From E44-bin32 sp034430615 (GTDB taxonomy: Bacteria > Chloroflexota > Anaerolineae > Anaerolineales > E44-bin32), in NCBI GenBank assembly GCA_034430615.1, contig DAOUEJ010000216.1:22870-86869 (forward strand): a stretch of 64,000 nt of DNA, read 5' to 3'. The notes below the pieces were generated by a model. It was not told the DNA's origin. It worked only from the letters and a program-made list of their open reading frames with translations, and made no database searches. Below are positions 62,411 to 64,000 of this stretch, in pieces. Every line of letters starts with the position of its first letter. The stretch's first letter is position 1. Position numbers and translations under genes: made by a program.

Positions 62411-62824
62411 ATGTTCACAGCAACGATTGAACTCGAGACGCGTGGCCATGCCGACATGCACGACCTTACCCAGGCTGCCCAACATTATCTTGAGGAATCT
62501 GGGTTTGTCCAGGGCATGCTCAACCTCTTCTCGCCATCTTCAACCAGCGCGTTGACCACGATTGAGTACGAGTCGGGCGCCCTGGCCGATCTGCGCCGTG
62601 CCCTGGATGAAATCGCGCCCGCAGATCATGAATACCAGCACAACCTGCGTTGGGGTGATGGCAACGGACACGCCCACCTGCGCGCAGCCCTGGTGGGTCC
62701 CAGCCTGAGCATCCCGGTGCGCGACGGCCAGCTTGCCCTCGGTACCTGGCAGCAGATTCTTTTTATTGACTTCGACGTCCGACCTCGTAAGAGGCGGATC
62801 ATGGTGACGATATTTGGAGAATAG
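62411..62824 (+). CDS. YjbQ-family protein (UPF0047)
   Basis: The 137-aa protein has the family pattern with a central EYQHNLRWGDGNGHAHLRA metal-like His/Asp cluster and PVRDGQLALGTWQQILFIDFD near the end. The family has been linked to thiamine phosphate synthase-like activity, though physiology is unsettled. It lies 2 nt before the deacetylase gene. Confidence 0.9.
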   Translation: MFTATIELETRGHADMHDLTQAAQHYLEESGFVQGMLNLFSPSSTSALTTIEYESGALADLRRALDEIAPADHEYQHNLRWGDGNGHAHLRAALVGPSLSIPVRDGQLALGTWQQILFIDFDVRPRKRRIMVTIFGE

Positions 62825-62826
62825 GT

Positions 62827-63696
62827 ATGCATGCTGAAGTGAAGAAAGCCCAGGTTACCCGGCAGAGACTGCTGGCCGTCTTTGCGCACCCCGATGACGA
62901 AAGTTTTGGGCCGGGCGGCACTCTTGCCCATTACGCCGGGCAAGGTACAGAGGTTAGGTTGTTATGTGCCACCCGGGGCGAGGTCGGTGATATCCCTGAA
63001 GAGTTACTGGAAGGGGACCGGGATATCGCTCACCTGCGCGAATCCGAGCTGCGCTGCGCAGCGGAACATCTCGGGCTCAGCGATGTTCATTTCCTCGATT
63101 ACAGAGACTCGGGAATGCCCGGCTCCGAAGACAATCACCATCCCCGGGCGCTGGCAGCCGCCCCGCTTGATGAAGTATCAGCCAAGATATACGAATACAT
63201 GCAAGAGCACCAGCCGCAGGTCGTGATCACCTTCGATCCGATCGGTGGCTATCGCCATCCTGATCACATCGCCGTCTATGAGGCAACACGCCGGGCGTTT
63301 GAAATGGCCCAAAATACATCATCGGGCTACCGACCACAAAAACTTTATTACCACACCTTCTCCAAGCGGCTGCTGCGACTGCTGCTGCGCGTCTTGCCCC
63401 TCATCGGTCAAGACCCACATCGCTACGGACGCAATCAGGATATTGACCTGGTTGACCTGGCCGCCGTAGATTTCCCGATCCACGCACGCATCAGCTATCG
63501 TGACGTGATCGAAGCCAAGGAACTCGCTGCCGCCTGCCACAGGAGCCAGATCGGAGGGGGTCCTAACGGTTTGATAGGTCGCTTCCTACGCCATTTCAAT
63601 GGACCGGAAACCTTTATGCGTGCCTTCCCGCCGGTCGATGGCAGGTTGCGCGAGCGTGACCTCTTTGCCGGGGTTGAAAGCTTAGCTTCAACATAA
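62827..63696 (+). CDS. PIG-L/LmbE-family deacetylase
   Basis: The 289-aa protein has the zinc motif VFAHPDDESFGPGG near the N-terminus and YRHPDHIAVYEA downstream. The family includes the GlcNAc-Ins deacetylase MshB and mycothiol or bacillithiol conjugate amidases. The substrate is therefore an N-acetyl amino sugar or conjugate, not fixed here. It is cytoplasmic. Confidence 0.88.
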   Translation: MHAEVKKAQVTRQRLLAVFAHPDDESFGPGGTLAHYAGQGTEVRLLCATRGEVGDIPEELLEGDRDIAHLRESELRCAAEHLGLSDVHFLDYRDSGMPGSEDNHHPRALAAAPLDEVSAKIYEYMQEHQPQVVITFDPIGGYRHPDHIAVYEATRRAFEMAQNTSSGYRPQKLYYHTFSKRLLRLLLRVLPLIGQDPHRYGRNQDIDLVDLAAVDFPIHARISYRDVIEAKELAAACHRSQIGGGPNGLIGRFLRHFNGPETFMRAFPPVDGRLRERDLFAGVESLAST

Positions 63697-63833
63697 TTTA
63701 TGCTGCGTTAGCGGCAACCCGTATGCTGCCTGGGTGTAGGATTGCATGCTCGAGTACCGGATACGTTTGCATGGTAAGATTGGACCTTCCGTAGGGCAAT
63801 AAAACCTGCGACCCTGTAATCTGACGGAGAGCA

Positions 63834-64000
63834 ATGATCAGAACTTGGGATCAAGCGCTGCCCAACCACTTCGATCTACCAAAGCGTATCCGACGCCTGG
63901 GTGACTTGGCATATAACCTGTGGTGGACCTGGGACCCAGAAGCCGGCCGTATCTTCCAACACATTGACCAGGACATCTGGGAATCAACTTACCACAACCC
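63834..64000 (+). CDS. Alpha-glucan phosphorylase, N-terminal fragment (runs off the window)
   Basis: The frame opens at ATG 63834 after GGAG and continues to the window edge. The 55 visible residues begin MIRTWDQALPNHFDLPKRIR and include RLGDLAYNLWWTWDPEAGRIF. This is the DUF3417 N-terminal segment found in glycogen/maltodextrin phosphorylases of bacteria and archaea. The catalytic domain lies outside. Confidence 0.82.
   Translation, partial: MIRTWDQALPNHFDLPKRIRRLGDLAYNLWWTWDPEAGRIFQHIDQDIWESTYHN

Noticed and set aside
1..64000. CRISPR array, prophage or integrase island
   Set aside because: No regularly spaced repeats, phage structural genes, integrase or attachment-site repeats were seen; mobile DNA is limited to the IS and the RAYT/hairpin elements.

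Overview
The window reads as chromosomal DNA of a free-living, Gram-positive-type or monoderm bacterium, most likely an uncultured member of the Chloroflexota (class Anaerolineae). This placement is an inference from protein style: Thr/Pro-rich surface linkers, lamin-tail and FG-GAP lipoproteins, UgpB-type sugar ABC transporters, an EF-G2-type GTPase, PlsY, c-di-AMP receptors and a leucine T-box. No rRNA or other direct phylogenetic marker is present. Gene density is high, both strands are used, and many neighbours overlap by 4 nt (ATGA).

Layout. 0.6-8.3 kb: a hydrolase/acyl-CoA ligase fusion, a polysaccharide deacetylase, a winged-helix 4Fe-4S protein, a glycerophosphodiesterase, a UGA-interrupted GrdB/PrdB-like selenoprotein and a PAF-acetylhydrolase-like esterase. 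8.3-15.4 kb: a large lamin-tail/endonuclease lipoprotein, an IS1182-type element, a small membrane protein, a decayed second copy of the selenoprotein C-terminus and a squalene/phytoene synthase. 15.7-19.8 kb: a minus-strand sugar ABC transporter with one unusually long permease. 19.9-28.9 kb: a phosphodiesterase, an SPFH protein, Dtd, a previously uncalled SelW-like selenoprotein, a YtxH protein, a zinc metallopeptidase, a two-component system, RidA and a REP-associated (RAYT) transposase. 29-32 kb: leuS behind a leucine T-box, with two tRNA-Ala genes and a strong promoter just upstream. 32-43.4 kb: a peptidase, tandem esterases, PAP2, EF-G2, thioredoxin-like and methyltransferase genes, an amber-interrupted flavin reductase, AmrA and a GNAT acetyltransferase. 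43.4-52 kb: a c-di-AMP receptor next to a Na+/H+ antiporter that carries the same receptor domain, a glycosidase, a MaoC hydratase and PBP1A. 52-64 kb: PlsY, a decayed DNA-methylase-like protein, lipoproteins and peptidases, an epimerase, 3-methyladenine glycosylase, FabI, a diguanylate cyclase, YjbQ, a LmbE-type deacetylase and the start of an alpha-glucan phosphorylase.

The most interesting result is selenocysteine use. Two genes are broken by in-frame UGA at family-typical redox motifs (UPDC in the GrdB/PrdB-like protein, CAVU in the SelW-like protein). In both, a hairpin with a G at the first or second loop position lies about 20 nt after the UGA, as expected of a bacterial SECIS. Standard gene calling splits the first gene and misses the second. 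Other points of note are the antiporter/c-di-AMP-receptor fusion, a perfect 28-bp palindrome inside the RAYT gene that belongs to a family of GTAGGGGC hairpins also found at the IS ends, and the tRNA-Ala/T-box/leuS arrangement.
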